A DNA stretch of 64,000 nt from Chitinophaga sp. YR573 (GTDB lineage Bacteria > Bacteroidota > Bacteroidia > Chitinophagales > Chitinophagaceae), in contig NZ_FOJF01000001.1 in NCBI RefSeq assembly GCF_900110995.1, positions 513,199-577,198 on the forward strand, in the 5' to 3' direction. The notes below the pieces were generated by a model. That model ran no database searches, had not been told where the DNA came from, and saw only the letters and a list, made by a program, of their open reading frames with translations. Each line of letters starts with the position of its first letter. Within the stretch, counting starts at the first letter, position 1. Both the position numbers and the translations under genes were made by a program. Shown here one piece after another: positions 8,572 through 16,632 of the stretch.

Positions 8572-8961
8572 CTAAACAAAGTTTCCGATTTCAAGGCTCA
8601 GCATAACGCCAGGACTACTAACACCCGTCCCTTTGCTCATATACAAACGGAACCAGGCATCACTGGTATCATTAAATTTCTCATACAGCTCTCCCCCACC
8701 TGTAATAAAGGGGCATATCACCTGCATACCACTTACTGCGTCCGGGTATTGAAGATTTAGCTGCTGATCTGTTAAAGGGCTGAATACATCTTCCCTTACT
8801 ACCTTCCTGGTCATAGCAGCCAATTCCTGCACCTGCTCAAACAAATCATTGTAGCTGTCCAGGTCTGCTTTACCATCAAATAAAATTCGTAGATTATCAA
8901 CCATCAGGTCGAAAGCATCGTCTGTAGCGATACTCTCCTGTGTTACTTTTGAGGATCCCAT
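8572..8961 (-). CDS. Small unrecognised protein paired with the GH16 gene
   Basis: 129 residues from ATG 8959-8961; a TTG ten codons upstream is possible but adds little. No signal peptide or membrane segment. The N-terminal half is helical and acidic (ATDDAFDLMVDNLRILFDG, then LFEQVQELAAMTRKVV). The C-terminal half has beta-like segments (GVMLSLEIGNF at the end). It probably forms a two-gene unit with the GH16 gene. The resemblance to small structural proteins of tail-like elements is only impressionistic; no function can be given. Confidence 0.7.
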   Translation of the reverse strand: MGSSKVTQESIATDDAFDLMVDNLRILFDGKADLDSYNDLFEQVQELAAMTRKVVREDVFSPLTDQQLNLQYPDAVSGMQVICPFITGGGELYEKFNDTSDAWFRLYMSKGTGVSSPGVMLSLEIGNFV

Positions 8962-9067
8962 TTTGGTGTTTTTTGGTTTAACGTGAAACAAAGCACATCT
9001 CTCAGGTCCCGAAACTAATCATTCACTTACTACACTATCTGCGTAGTGAGAAGTTACAAACAAAATT

Positions 9068-10330
9068 CTATTGTAAAGGTACAATCCACTTCGAATGTCT
9101 GTATGGTTCCCATTTTACAGCTGCAAGATCCGTATTCGGATCTATGAGGAACTGTGGTTTCCCTCCGTTTAAACTCACCTGGCTCATCACATAAATCCTT
9201 ACATGCGGGAGCCCTTTTTTATTACATTCCTCTTTCAGTCTTTGTGCATATTGCCATATCATATCCGGCAATCCTACCAATGAATTGAGCGTAATATAAT
9301 TCAGTCTGTTCTCCGGTTCATCTATCCAGGTCTTTCCGGAATCAGGATCTGTGATCCTGAAATATACCCATCCGGATTTATTACACAACATCATCCGCCA
9401 GCTCATACGGAATCCTTCTCCAGTCCAGTTAGGGTCTGTGCCGTATAACAGATAACGTACAGGTAATAACAACTGGATCAATAAATACGTCCCCATCACA
9501 TACATCCCTATCTTACTTTTACCATCTACGACTGGCCGCCGCACACGGGTTTCAGGAAAGAAAAAGATCATAGCAGACAAAGACAGGAAAGGAAAGATAC
9601 CTATGTTAAAAATAAATGCATTGAACAGATGAAAAACACATGCCATGCAGAAAGCAAAAATTCTTGTCCGCTTATACAATAACAATGGCGTAATCAGCAG
9701 ATCGAATAATAAACCACTATAACAAAGGAATAGCTGTACACTTCTCTCCTGTAAAAAAGAATAATCCATTCCGGTCATCAGGTATTTCATATACCTGCCG
9801 CTAAGCCATTCCGCATTGATTTTATTGATAGCCGCAAAAGTATATACAATACCAAACTGAATAATAAACAACCAGCCTACCCATCTGGGACAAACATTAC
9901 TTTTCTTCACATTCCCCACAGCAAAACGATGATGCGCAGGCATAAAACACATCAGTAAACAAACAAGGATCATCAGGTAATAATGATTGTTATAATCACA
10001 TTTCTGCATCAGGTAGATAATCGTCCACATCACAGTAAACACAGCCATCACTATCCTGTAAAACGCACCTGTCATAATCATTATTCCCAACAGGCCCATG
10101 ATAGAAAAATAGATATACATACCATTTCCTGGTAAAGGTTGTAACCATTCGAAACCGATAAAAGGAAAAGTAAATGCCGGGTTGATAAACAGCTCCGCAA
10201 CTTTACCGGATATCATGTCATTTGTGCATTCCAGGAACAATAAAAATCCTAGCAGGATGCGGAAAACAATCAGCGGTCTGTTATCCACTGGTTCCCACAA
10301 CCGGCTATTTAAACGGCTGGCATAAGTCAT
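9068..10330 (-). CDS. HTTM domain membrane protein (vitamin K-dependent carboxylase-like)
   Basis: 420 residues with about eight hydrophobic helices. The opening WEPVDNRPLIVFRILLGF and FGIVYTFAAINKINAEWL match the horizontally transferred transmembrane (HTTM) domain related to gamma-glutamyl carboxylase. Bacterial HTTM proteins are inner-membrane proteins of mostly unknown substrate; vitamin K carboxylation cannot be assumed. The last 130 residues form a soluble domain (VYFRITDPDSGKTWIDEPE) that is commonly attached in this family. It is a single-gene unit between the GH16 pair and the DUF5777 operon terminators. Confidence 0.85.
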   Translation of the reverse strand: MTYASRLNSRLWEPVDNRPLIVFRILLGFLLFLECTNDMISGKVAELFINPAFTFPFIGFEWLQPLPGNGMYIYFSIMGLLGIMIMTGAFYRIVMAVFTVMWTIIYLMQKCDYNNHYYLMILVCLLMCFMPAHHRFAVGNVKKSNVCPRWVGWLFIIQFGIVYTFAAINKINAEWLSGRYMKYLMTGMDYSFLQERSVQLFLCYSGLLFDLLITPLLLYKRTRIFAFCMACVFHLFNAFIFNIGIFPFLSLSAMIFFFPETRVRRPVVDGKSKIGMYVMGTYLLIQLLLPVRYLLYGTDPNWTGEGFRMSWRMMLCNKSGWVYFRITDPDSGKTWIDEPENRLNYITLNSLVGLPDMIWQYAQRLKEECNKKGLPHVRIYVMSQVSLNGGKPQFLIDPNTDLAAVKWEPYRHSKWIVPLQ

Positions 10331-10440
10331 ACAGCGGAAAATAATAGCTATCCCACATCATGCCCAACAATAATATAAGCATCGCGGATATTTGCCGACA
10401 GACAGCTTAATTTCCCTGACCAGTACCGTTTTTACATGAA

Positions 10441-10478
10441 AAAGGGCGTAAATTATTTGTAGATGATTTACGCCCTTT
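10441..10478. terminator. 13-bp stem hairpin, second terminator of the DUF5777 operon
   Basis: Perfect arms 10441-10453 and 10466-10478 around a 12-nt loop. A T-run follows on the minus strand (CCCTTTTTCATG), and a short one on the + strand. It lies about 30 nt beyond the hairpin at 10508, giving tandem termination. Confidence 0.6.
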
Positions 10479-10507
10479 CGTCGCAATTTTGCAACAAATA
10501 CAAAAAA

Positions 10508-10533
10508 GCCCCCCGGATAATATCCGGAGGGCA
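10508..10533 (-). terminator. Intrinsic terminator after the DUF5777 gene
   Basis: A GC-rich stem (GCCCTCCGGAT pairing with ATCCGGGGGGC, one mismatch) is followed on the minus strand by TTTTTTG. It starts 23 nt after the DUF5777 stop and closes the six-gene operon. Confidence 0.8.
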
Positions 10534-10555
10534 CACGATAGCATAGGTTATGGAT

Positions 10556-11434
10556 CTACTTCTTAAAATTGAATGCTCTTGTAACATTGAATCCGAAGAA
10601 GATATCTCCTTTGCCCCAGGTTCCCGTCGTCTTAGCAAGATAATAAGGTCCTACCATTCCGCTGGCATTGGTAAACACCAGCTGAAATACGTGTCCTCCC
10701 GTTTCAATATCTATTCCAAGAGATATGGAACTTTTTACGCTTGTAGTCACTACCTGATCAGGTAAAAGATAATTATATTCTGCTGTGATACTCATTCGTT
10801 TGGTGAACTTCATACGTCCACCTGCACTCACTGCAAAAACATCACTCTTATCCTGTGCTGTAGGCACCAGGTTAAAGTGCATCCATGCCGGCACCACTTC
10901 CAGTGATAAATTACGCGTAAACTTACGTGCAATAATTACCTGCGTGGTATAAGCGGTACGATAACGTGCATCCAGATAAGGCTTATCTGTATAACGCTGT
11001 GTATAGTTCGTTACCAGTCCATACAAACTCACAGATACAGGTATCTGGTGTGTTGTCTGCTGCAACAGTTTATACTTCAGTGAACCGTCAAAGGTCTTAT
11101 CCTCAGAACTCCTGCCCAGACCTACAGCCAGCCTGTCCGTAATACCATAATCCAATCCAAAACGGATAGAGGCATTGTCCAGTCCAAACAATTCATACGC
11201 ACCACCATTCAGTTTCCCGAAACGGTGCATAATCATAAACTGTAAACTCTGTTTACCCGGAGATTCTACCGTAGGTAAATTTACTATCTGCGTAGCTTTG
11301 AATGTACCCGTTACTACTTCATGCTTTTGCTGCGTGCTGAGTGAATCATCCAAAGACTGCAACAGGCTGTTATCCTGTGCCATTAACCGGTTACCCGCTA
11401 CTAATAAAAGAAATAAGAATGCTGTTTTTTGCAT
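10556..11434 (-). CDS. DUF5777 family outer-membrane beta-barrel protein
   Basis: 292 residues. A signal peptide (MQKTAFLFLLLVAGNRLMAQ) is followed by amphipathic beta strands with aromatic ends to a terminal AFNF. HRFGKLNGGAYELFGLDNA, LDYGITDRLAVGLGRS and FDGSLKYKLL are typical of DUF5777, a Bacteroidota barrel family often found next to YceI and haem proteins. It is the last gene of the operon, 8 bp after the YceI gene. Its role is unknown; context suggests an envelope redox or lipid-stress function. Confidence 0.85.
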   Translation of the reverse strand: MQKTAFLFLLLVAGNRLMAQDNSLLQSLDDSLSTQQKHEVVTGTFKATQIVNLPTVESPGKQSLQFMIMHRFGKLNGGAYELFGLDNASIRFGLDYGITDRLAVGLGRSSEDKTFDGSLKYKLLQQTTHQIPVSVSLYGLVTNYTQRYTDKPYLDARYRTAYTTQVIIARKFTRNLSLEVVPAWMHFNLVPTAQDKSDVFAVSAGGRMKFTKRMSITAEYNYLLPDQVVTTSVKSSISLGIDIETGGHVFQLVFTNASGMVGPYYLAKTTGTWGKGDIFFGFNVTRAFNFKK

Positions 11435-11442
11435 AAAACAAA

Positions 11443-11979
11443 CTATTTAGGTAAAAATTCAGCACTCACCTGTACAGGTATCTCTGCCGCAATTTTGTCT
11501 TTAACTAATGATGGTATCTTAATATTATAATCTGATGGCTTGATGCTGAAAGCAGATTTACCCACCAGCTTTCCCTGCTGCAGATTCAGTTCTGCAGGCA
11601 TACTAACAGGTTTGGTAACTCCGTGCATGGTAAGCTTACCATCAATCTGCACTTTATACACACCAGGTGTTGTACCGATATTTCCTGTGATAGTACCCTC
11701 AAACTGTGCCTTTGGGAATTTATCACTCTCCACATAATTCTCGTTGAAATGGTCCTGCATCAGCTGTTTCTCAAAAAGAAAATTCTTTTGCAGTAATGTA
11801 AAGGCAATCGTTTTCTTCGAGGCATCAATGGCAGCAAAAACCTGACTGTTAACAGCCTTGATATCTTCCATTGGTGTCTTCGAATAGAAACTTATTTTGC
11901 CATTGCGCGTAATCCACGACTGTGCCTGCGCTGGTATGTATAACATACTGGCCAGTATGATTGAATATAATACTTTCAT
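11443..11979 (-). CDS. YceI family periplasmic protein
   Basis: 178 residues with a signal peptide (MKVLYSIILASMLYIPAQAQ). The lipocalin-like YceI core shows as GKISFYSKTPMEDIKA, a central DHFNENYVESDKFPKAQFEG, and GVYKVQIDGKLTMHGVTKP. YceI proteins bind isoprenoid or fatty-acid type ligands in a beta-barrel. It sits 3 bp after the cytochrome gene, so it is translated from the same message; a quinone-related role is possible but unproven. The gene at 33419 is a second, diverged YceI without a signal peptide. Confidence 0.9.
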   Translation of the reverse strand: MKVLYSIILASMLYIPAQAQSWITRNGKISFYSKTPMEDIKAVNSQVFAAIDASKKTIAFTLLQKNFLFEKQLMQDHFNENYVESDKFPKAQFEGTITGNIGTTPGVYKVQIDGKLTMHGVTKPVSMPAELNLQQGKLVGKSAFSIKPSDYNIKIPSLVKDKIAAEIPVQVSAEFLPK

Positions 11980-11982
11980 AAA

Positions 11983-12378
11983 TTAGTTATTTTGTGTACC
12001 ACGGTTAATCCAGTCCTTGATAATGTTGATATTACAATCAGACAATTTAGAGCCACCCTGCGGCATAGCAGGATAACCTGAAGCATGTGTAATAACACCA
12101 ATCAGATTACCATTATCTACCTGTGCTTTCAGCTTGGCATAACTATCCAGTGCTACACCACCGGAAGCAGCTCCTGTAGTATGACAACCGTAACAGTAAG
12201 AAGAAATAATAGGCTGTACATTGGTTGCATATTTCATATTAACAGTGTCGCAGCTGCTACCACCAGTACCAGTTGTGTCCGCAGCAAGGTCGGCTTCATT
12301 ACTTTTAGAACAGGATGATACCATCATCAGGTTACAGACAATGATTATTGCAGCTAATGTGAGGAGTACTTTCTTCAT
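11983..12378 (-). CDS. Single-haem c-type cytochrome lipoprotein
   Basis: 131 residues. The N-terminus is a lipoprotein signal ending SSC, so the mature protein should be membrane-anchored outside the cytoplasm. The haem-binding CxxCH is in SSYCYGCHTTG, and YPAMPQGG supplies a likely distal methionine ligand. The pattern YATNVQPIISSYC with a C-terminal IIKDWINRG is that of small cytochromes c common in Bacteroidota. It lies between OB-fold and YceI genes with gaps of 12 and 3 bp, pointing to electron transfer in the periplasm. Confidence 0.88.
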   Translation of the reverse strand: MKKVLLTLAAIIIVCNLMMVSSCSKSNEADLAADTTGTGGSSCDTVNMKYATNVQPIISSYCYGCHTTGAASGGVALDSYAKLKAQVDNGNLIGVITHASGYPAMPQGGSKLSDCNINIIKDWINRGTQNN

Positions 12379-12390
12379 AATTTTAACGGT

Positions 12391-12798
12391 TTATTTGTTG
12401 ACGATAGTTGCATCTATAATACTTACATCCATTAAGAACCCTGTACAACGGCCCTTCACATGTATCAGCGATCCCTTAGGCGGAGCAGCTACATCACCTA
12501 CCATTGTGCAATTCACACCTCCTCCACTACCCTCGCCCGCCAATAACACAGACAGATCTTTTCCACTTTTCTGCACATCCAGCACAGTTCCTGTTATTTC
12601 AAGTACTTTATTCCCATACTGCGTATCCGCAGCCTGTTCATCCTTTGTATAAGCATCAAATAACTCTTTGGCAGATACCAGTTTATCCGCACTCATTTCA
12701 GCCGCAGTAGTTCTGGGCATATTGTACAGGTGATAACCTATGGCCATGGCTGTAAGGCACAGGATTACCCCTGCGAAAATGATGATCCTTTTTCGCAT
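12391..12798 (-). CDS. OB-fold (tRNA_anti-like) exported or membrane-anchored protein
   Basis: 135 residues with an N-terminal hydrophobic anchor (MRKRIIIFAGVILCLTAMAI). The rest fits the OB-fold tRNA_anti-like domain: SAKELFDAYTKDEQAADTQY, then NKVLEITGTVLDVQKSGKD and GSLIHVKGRCTGF. Despite the name these proteins are periplasmic and their ligand is unknown. In this operon it lies just before the cytochrome, which is a recurrent kind of arrangement in Bacteroidota. Confidence 0.8.
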   Translation of the reverse strand: MRKRIIIFAGVILCLTAMAIGYHLYNMPRTTAAEMSADKLVSAKELFDAYTKDEQAADTQYGNKVLEITGTVLDVQKSGKDLSVLLAGEGSGGGVNCTMVGDVAAPPKGSLIHVKGRCTGFLMDVSIIDATIVNK

Positions 12799-12820
12799 TA
12801 TGTAATGTTTGATTTAAAAA

Positions 12821-14095
12821 CTAAAAACGGATTGGTCTTGTAATACCAACGTTAAGGCCCACACTCGTTATTGGCAGATTACCAATTCCTACCCCACCAG
12901 CAGGTATATTCAGATATGGCTCTACACGCAATGTACCTACAGCACCTAAGCGATGCTCATAACCTACCCCTGCATGTATAATAGAAAACCAGTTACGGGT
13001 GGAGTTTCTATAGTCCCAGGTTTTCGTATCAACCCAATTGTTCACCTCATACTTATAAGCATAATTCTCCCTGTTCATGATATAAGAAGTAAGCCCCCCA
13101 TTCACATACCAGTTGCTCTTCTCTTTTATACCAAAAACATATCTCACTGTAACAGGTATCTCAATCATATTACACCAACCATCTACATTGATAATCTTCG
13201 TATCTGATGGTATCGGTATCTTTTTTGTGCTGAAATGACTACCATCTGAATAATAATATTTCTTTTCAAGCAATACCCCTGTTTCAACGGCTACGCGCCT
13301 GGAGATCCTATACCCTACTACAATCCCTGCATTGTATCCTACCTTGCTTACATGCTGTAATTTCACTGTACTGATATCCGGACTGGCAACAATCCCTACA
13401 TACAAACCTTTCTGCACCTTTACAGGAACATCCATTTTTTCAACCACAGGTGATGTAGTTATTACTGGTTTCTTTACAGGCTGCAATGCGGCAGATATAC
13501 TCCATTCTCCTGCATTGGCAGAAGGCAATACGTGTATGCTTAAAGGTGGTACGATATCATTGTCGGCACCGGATAAAGTAATTCCGGTTGTATTGTTCAC
13601 TGTTTTCTCTGAAATAGTTTTGTTTACGCTGTTATTATTATCACTGTTCGATGCAATAACGGGCCTGTAAATATTATTATTGTTGATTACCAGTTTTTTA
13701 ATTTTAGTATTTACATCAGTTTCTGGTACGCTCTCAGTTACCGGAATATTATTATTACTATTTGCATCAGTTTTTGATACTTTTTTAGCAACAGGAACGC
13801 CTACATTATTTTTATTACTATTTACACTTGTTATACCAGTTTCACCATCTGTAAGCGGTAATAAATCTCCCGTTTCCAATGATGGAATACTAACTCCCAA
13901 TACCAGCAATACCAGCATCGGTCTCCACCACCACCTCAGCAATTTGTTGAATGAGGAAGCAGGCTTCTTCTCAGAAGCAGAAGACTCAGACAACCTACGC
14001 ATTACCGCATCCCAATCCTGTCCGTCAGTCTTTAGGGGATACTGCGAAGCTGCCTTACGAAATAATTCGTCCATATCGTCATCTAGAAGCTGCAT
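12821..14095 (-). CDS. Trans-envelope protein: cytoplasmic tail, one TM helix, Asn-rich linker, outer-membrane barrel
   Basis: 424 residues. Residues 1-50 are cytoplasmic-looking (DELFRKAASQYPLKTDGQDW), with one helix at about 56-72 (WWWRPMLVLLVLGV). A long linker to about 225 is very rich in Asn and Thr (NSNNN, INNNN, SDNNNSVNKT). The last 200 residues are a PorT-like outer-membrane beta-barrel (LYVGIVASPDISTVKL, GVLLEKKYYYSDG). One chain would therefore reach from the cytoplasm to the outer membrane. The gene overlaps the ECF sigma gene by 13 bp, so the cytoplasmic tail is a natural candidate anti-sigma domain, although it has no FecR/RsmA signature that I recognise. Confidence 0.8.
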   Translation of the reverse strand: MQLLDDDMDELFRKAASQYPLKTDGQDWDAVMRRLSESSASEKKPASSFNKLLRWWWRPMLVLLVLGVSIPSLETGDLLPLTDGETGITSVNSNKNNVGVPVAKKVSKTDANSNNNIPVTESVPETDVNTKIKKLVINNNNIYRPVIASNSDNNNSVNKTISEKTVNNTTGITLSGADNDIVPPLSIHVLPSANAGEWSISAALQPVKKPVITTSPVVEKMDVPVKVQKGLYVGIVASPDISTVKLQHVSKVGYNAGIVVGYRISRRVAVETGVLLEKKYYYSDGSHFSTKKIPIPSDTKIINVDGWCNMIEIPVTVRYVFGIKEKSNWYVNGGLTSYIMNRENYAYKYEVNNWVDTKTWDYRNSTRNWFSIIHAGVGYEHRLGAVGTLRVEPYLNIPAGGVGIGNLPITSVGLNVGITRPIRF

Positions 14096-14658
14096 ACATC
14101 AAATTCCTGTGTATCATTACTTAATTTCTTCTTTAAATGTGCCCTTGCCTTTGCCAGGTTGGACTTGGATGCCCCTATACTGATACGAAGCTTATCCGCT
14201 ATCTCCTGGTGGGAAAAGCCATCTATTACATACATGTTAAATGCGACCTGGTAAGAAGGGGGCAACTCCTTTATCAATACAATCAGCTCCTTATAATACA
14301 GCTTTTGTTCTGCCGATTCACCATCATAGGCTTCCTCCCATACGTAATCGGGAATCCCCCCTATCTCGGGAATCATGTTCTTTCTACGCAATTCATCAAT
14401 CGCCGTATTCACCATTATCTTCCTTATCCAGCCCATGAGCATCTTTTCCGCATCCTCGGTTTCTTCATAACTAAACCGCTCAAAATGGCTGAATAACTTA
14501 ACAAAACCATCATTTACGATGTCTGCCGACCTTTCGTACCTATAAATATACCTGAAAACGATCTTAAATGCATAGCCATAATAGCGCTCATACAGAAGCT
14601 TTTGGCATCTGGACTGCTTATTCTGGCACCCATCTATTATTGCTATCAGTTGTTCCAA
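14083..14658 (-). CDS. ECF RNA polymerase sigma factor, TTG start
   Basis: 191 residues. Region 2 is seen in YGYAFKIVFRYIYRYERSAD (with DGFVKLF and GWIRKIMVNTAIDELRRK) and region 4 in ELPPSYQVAFNMYVIDGFS followed by HQEIADKL. The first usable codon is TTG at 14656-14658; an in-frame stop lies two codons before, so no ATG is available. It heads the six-gene operon and overlaps the barrel protein gene by 13 bp, which couples their translation. It presumably transcribes its own operon in response to an envelope signal passed through the barrel protein. Confidence 0.9.
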   Translation of the reverse strand: MEQLIAIIDGCQNKQSRCQKLLYERYYGYAFKIVFRYIYRYERSADIVNDGFVKLFSHFERFSYEETEDAEKMLMGWIRKIMVNTAIDELRRKNMIPEIGGIPDYVWEEAYDGESAEQKLYYKELIVLIKELPPSYQVAFNMYVIDGFSHQEIADKLRISIGASKSNLAKARAHLKKKLSNDTQEFDVCSF

Positions 14659-14817
14659 ATCAATTTAGTAATGGTCAAAATTTGTCGTTCTACAATAATA
14701 ATACGTGAACAGAGGAGAATGGTTGCCTGGGATGAAAGATATTTTTAAAGAAAAGGGGGTCAAAAACAGTAACTTATTAATAATCAACAACATAAAATAT
14801 ATTTATTGAAAATAAAA

Positions 14818-14893
14818 TCTCTTTTTTATAATGGTGTTTCGCACCATTATAAAAAAGAGAAGGGTTTTTGCAGGGCTTCGCCCTGCACCCAAA
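14818..14893 (-). repeat. Double-hairpin 3' element, copy 1
   Basis: A perfect 19-bp stem (14818-14836 with 14842-14860) is followed by a spacer and a second hairpin TGCAGGGC-TTC-GCCCTGCA (14869-14887), then CCCAAA. In the sense of the minus-strand gene it begins 8 nt after the stop at 14899. The same unit recurs at 19298, 33337 and 34932. Confidence 0.9.
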
Positions 14894-14898
14894 TGAGT

Positions 14899-15546
14899 TT
14901 ATTTCTGCTGAATCTGCAAACCGGTGAAGTCCCCGTCAGAACCATTACCCACCCATAAACCTACCTTCCCTGAGGTACGCTGGTTTAATTTGGTCACTGT
15001 TAAGCTAGGTTCCGTATTACGGTTCACATATACCATTACCTGTGGATACTCTACTACTATCTTTACATGAAACCAGTCATCAGGCCCCGGGGCCGGGTTA
15101 ACCGCCTGCTCATATTTACCTGGATACTTATTCCTTAATACCTCCCAGGGGAAATCCGGATGGGATACATACTGTACAGCATGGCTTTTCTTCACCGCAT
15201 CCTTAGACTGAAAATTAAAAGGCCGGAAATAAACAGCGTCCAGCACCTTTTGACTCTTCACATGAAAAGCCACTCCTAAAAAACTCTGCTGGGAAACATC
15301 CCTCCCCTTCAGATCAATCTCAATAATCCCATTGGAAAAATCCAGCCCCTCTATCCATGCTACACCATCCCCATTGGCTTCAGAAAGATGCACACAACTC
15401 CTGCCACCGGAATTCCTTGCCGTCAGCTCACGATTAAACACTTTAATCTTATCATTCTTTGCCAGCTCTTCCAGGTACAATCTCTTTACCTGACCGCTCA
15501 CACTCACTGTAATAAAAAGCAAAGCTATAAGCGTAACTATTTTCAT
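14899..15546 (-). CDS. Secreted jelly-roll protein (DUF1080/3-keto-disaccharide hydrolase-like)
   Basis: 215 residues from ATG 15544-15546, preferred over an upstream start because a signal peptide (MKIVTLIALLFITVSVSG) begins there. The mature part is a concanavalin-like sandwich: GVAWIEGLDFSNGIIEIDLK, FLGVAFHVKSQ, DAVYFRPFNF, DDWFHVKIVVEYPQVMVYVN and GKVGLWVGNGSDGDF. This is the pattern of DUF1080-like proteins, which in Bacteroidota include sugar hydrolases and lyases, but no catalytic residues can be assigned. It ends the four-gene cluster, 10 bp after the gene at 15557. Confidence 0.75.
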   Translation of the reverse strand: MKIVTLIALLFITVSVSGQVKRLYLEELAKNDKIKVFNRELTARNSGGRSCVHLSEANGDGVAWIEGLDFSNGIIEIDLKGRDVSQQSFLGVAFHVKSQKVLDAVYFRPFNFQSKDAVKKSHAVQYVSHPDFPWEVLRNKYPGKYEQAVNPAPGPDDWFHVKIVVEYPQVMVYVNRNTEPSLTVTKLNQRTSGKVGLWVGNGSDGDFTGLQIQQK

Positions 15547-15556
15547 ATTATGGTTT

Positions 15557-16630
15557 TTAAAAATCAAATACATGTTCAACATGGATATTCCCGGCATCAA
15601 GCTGTTTCAATAATTTGCTTAATCCGGTTACAGGCACCGCCAACGCCACCCGCTTCTGCGAAGGCTTAGACGCTATCACCTGTGTAAAGACAATCTGAGC
15701 ACCTGCAAATGTTGCAGTATCTGCAGAAGGTACCAGCACAGTCAATAGAATCGCTGAATTATTCCCTGCCACTTCTTTAAAATTACAACCACTCTGAGCC
15801 AATATATCAGCAGCCCTGCTAAAGCCATCATACCTTGGTACATACACCAGTACAGCACTGTCCCCAAACGCTTTTGCCCCCTTTAACGAAACACATCTTG
15901 AATCCAGTACCACCCCTGTAGTCAGCAACGCTTCCTCATACACGGTCTTGGTACCCAGCCCTATCAGCTTACCATAAGCTGCCTTCACCAGCAACTCGGA
16001 AGTAAGAATGTACTTCCGCTCTATCTTCCTCAGAAAATGATCTCCGAAAAAAGAAGTACCCCATAACTCATGTAAACGACTGCCAAAATCAAAAGCATAC
16101 CAGGGGGTATCCTTGATGAAATCAACATACTCCTGTGTAAACTTTGCATTGAACCTGTCCTCTTCTGTAATAACCTCATGGGTATCTGTTATCCGGCCTA
16201 TCACCGTCTCATACCAGGCTTTAATGGAATACTCCACAGAAGCACTGCTCCCTATCACCCATATCATAAAATGATATCCCTTATTAACAGGAAAATTATC
16301 TTTGATCTGATCATTCACGATATGATAACTCTCCCAGATCTGTGCAGTATGACTCATAAAAGGAAAACTACTGGCAGTATACTGCTTAAAGTAATTCGCC
16401 TGTTCTTCCGGACTAAACACCAGATACCATTCCGGAAAAGTAAGGAAAGTCTGATCCGCCGGACGCACATCGTTCACAGGTGTTAACGGATGCTGATTTA
16501 CAGTCAGCCATTCCTTTTTTATCACTAACCCTTTCCCGGCAGCAACAGTTGTAGGCATTCTCTTCTTAAAAAAGAAAATGCATGCTGCTATTACCACCGT
16601 ACAAAGTGTCATTATCCTCAGTCGCTTCAT
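15557..16630 (-). CDS. Conserved-looking membrane-anchored protein of unknown function
   Basis: 357 residues. One N-terminal helix (MTLCTVVIAACIFFF) anchors a soluble domain outside the cytoplasm. Landmarks are FLTFPEWYLVFSPEEQANYF, QIWESYHIVNDQIKD and TPWYAFDFGSRLHELWGTSF. I do not recognise a family. It lies 2 bp after the methyltransferase gene in a tight unit with the FAD oxidoreductase, so it probably acts in the same pathway. Confidence 0.75.
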   Translation of the reverse strand: MKRLRIMTLCTVVIAACIFFFKKRMPTTVAAGKGLVIKKEWLTVNQHPLTPVNDVRPADQTFLTFPEWYLVFSPEEQANYFKQYTASSFPFMSHTAQIWESYHIVNDQIKDNFPVNKGYHFMIWVIGSSASVEYSIKAWYETVIGRITDTHEVITEEDRFNAKFTQEYVDFIKDTPWYAFDFGSRLHELWGTSFFGDHFLRKIERKYILTSELLVKAAYGKLIGLGTKTVYEEALLTTGVVLDSRCVSLKGAKAFGDSAVLVYVPRYDGFSRAADILAQSGCNFKEVAGNNSAILLTVLVPSADTATFAGAQIVFTQVIASKPSQKRVALAVPVTGLSKLLKQLDAGNIHVEHVFDF

Positions 16631-16632
16631 AA

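Noticed and set aside
13640..13820. ATT/GTT-rich stretches as a microsatellite or CRISPR-like array
   Set aside because: They are Asn codon runs in the linker of the barrel protein, with no regular spacer-repeat order.
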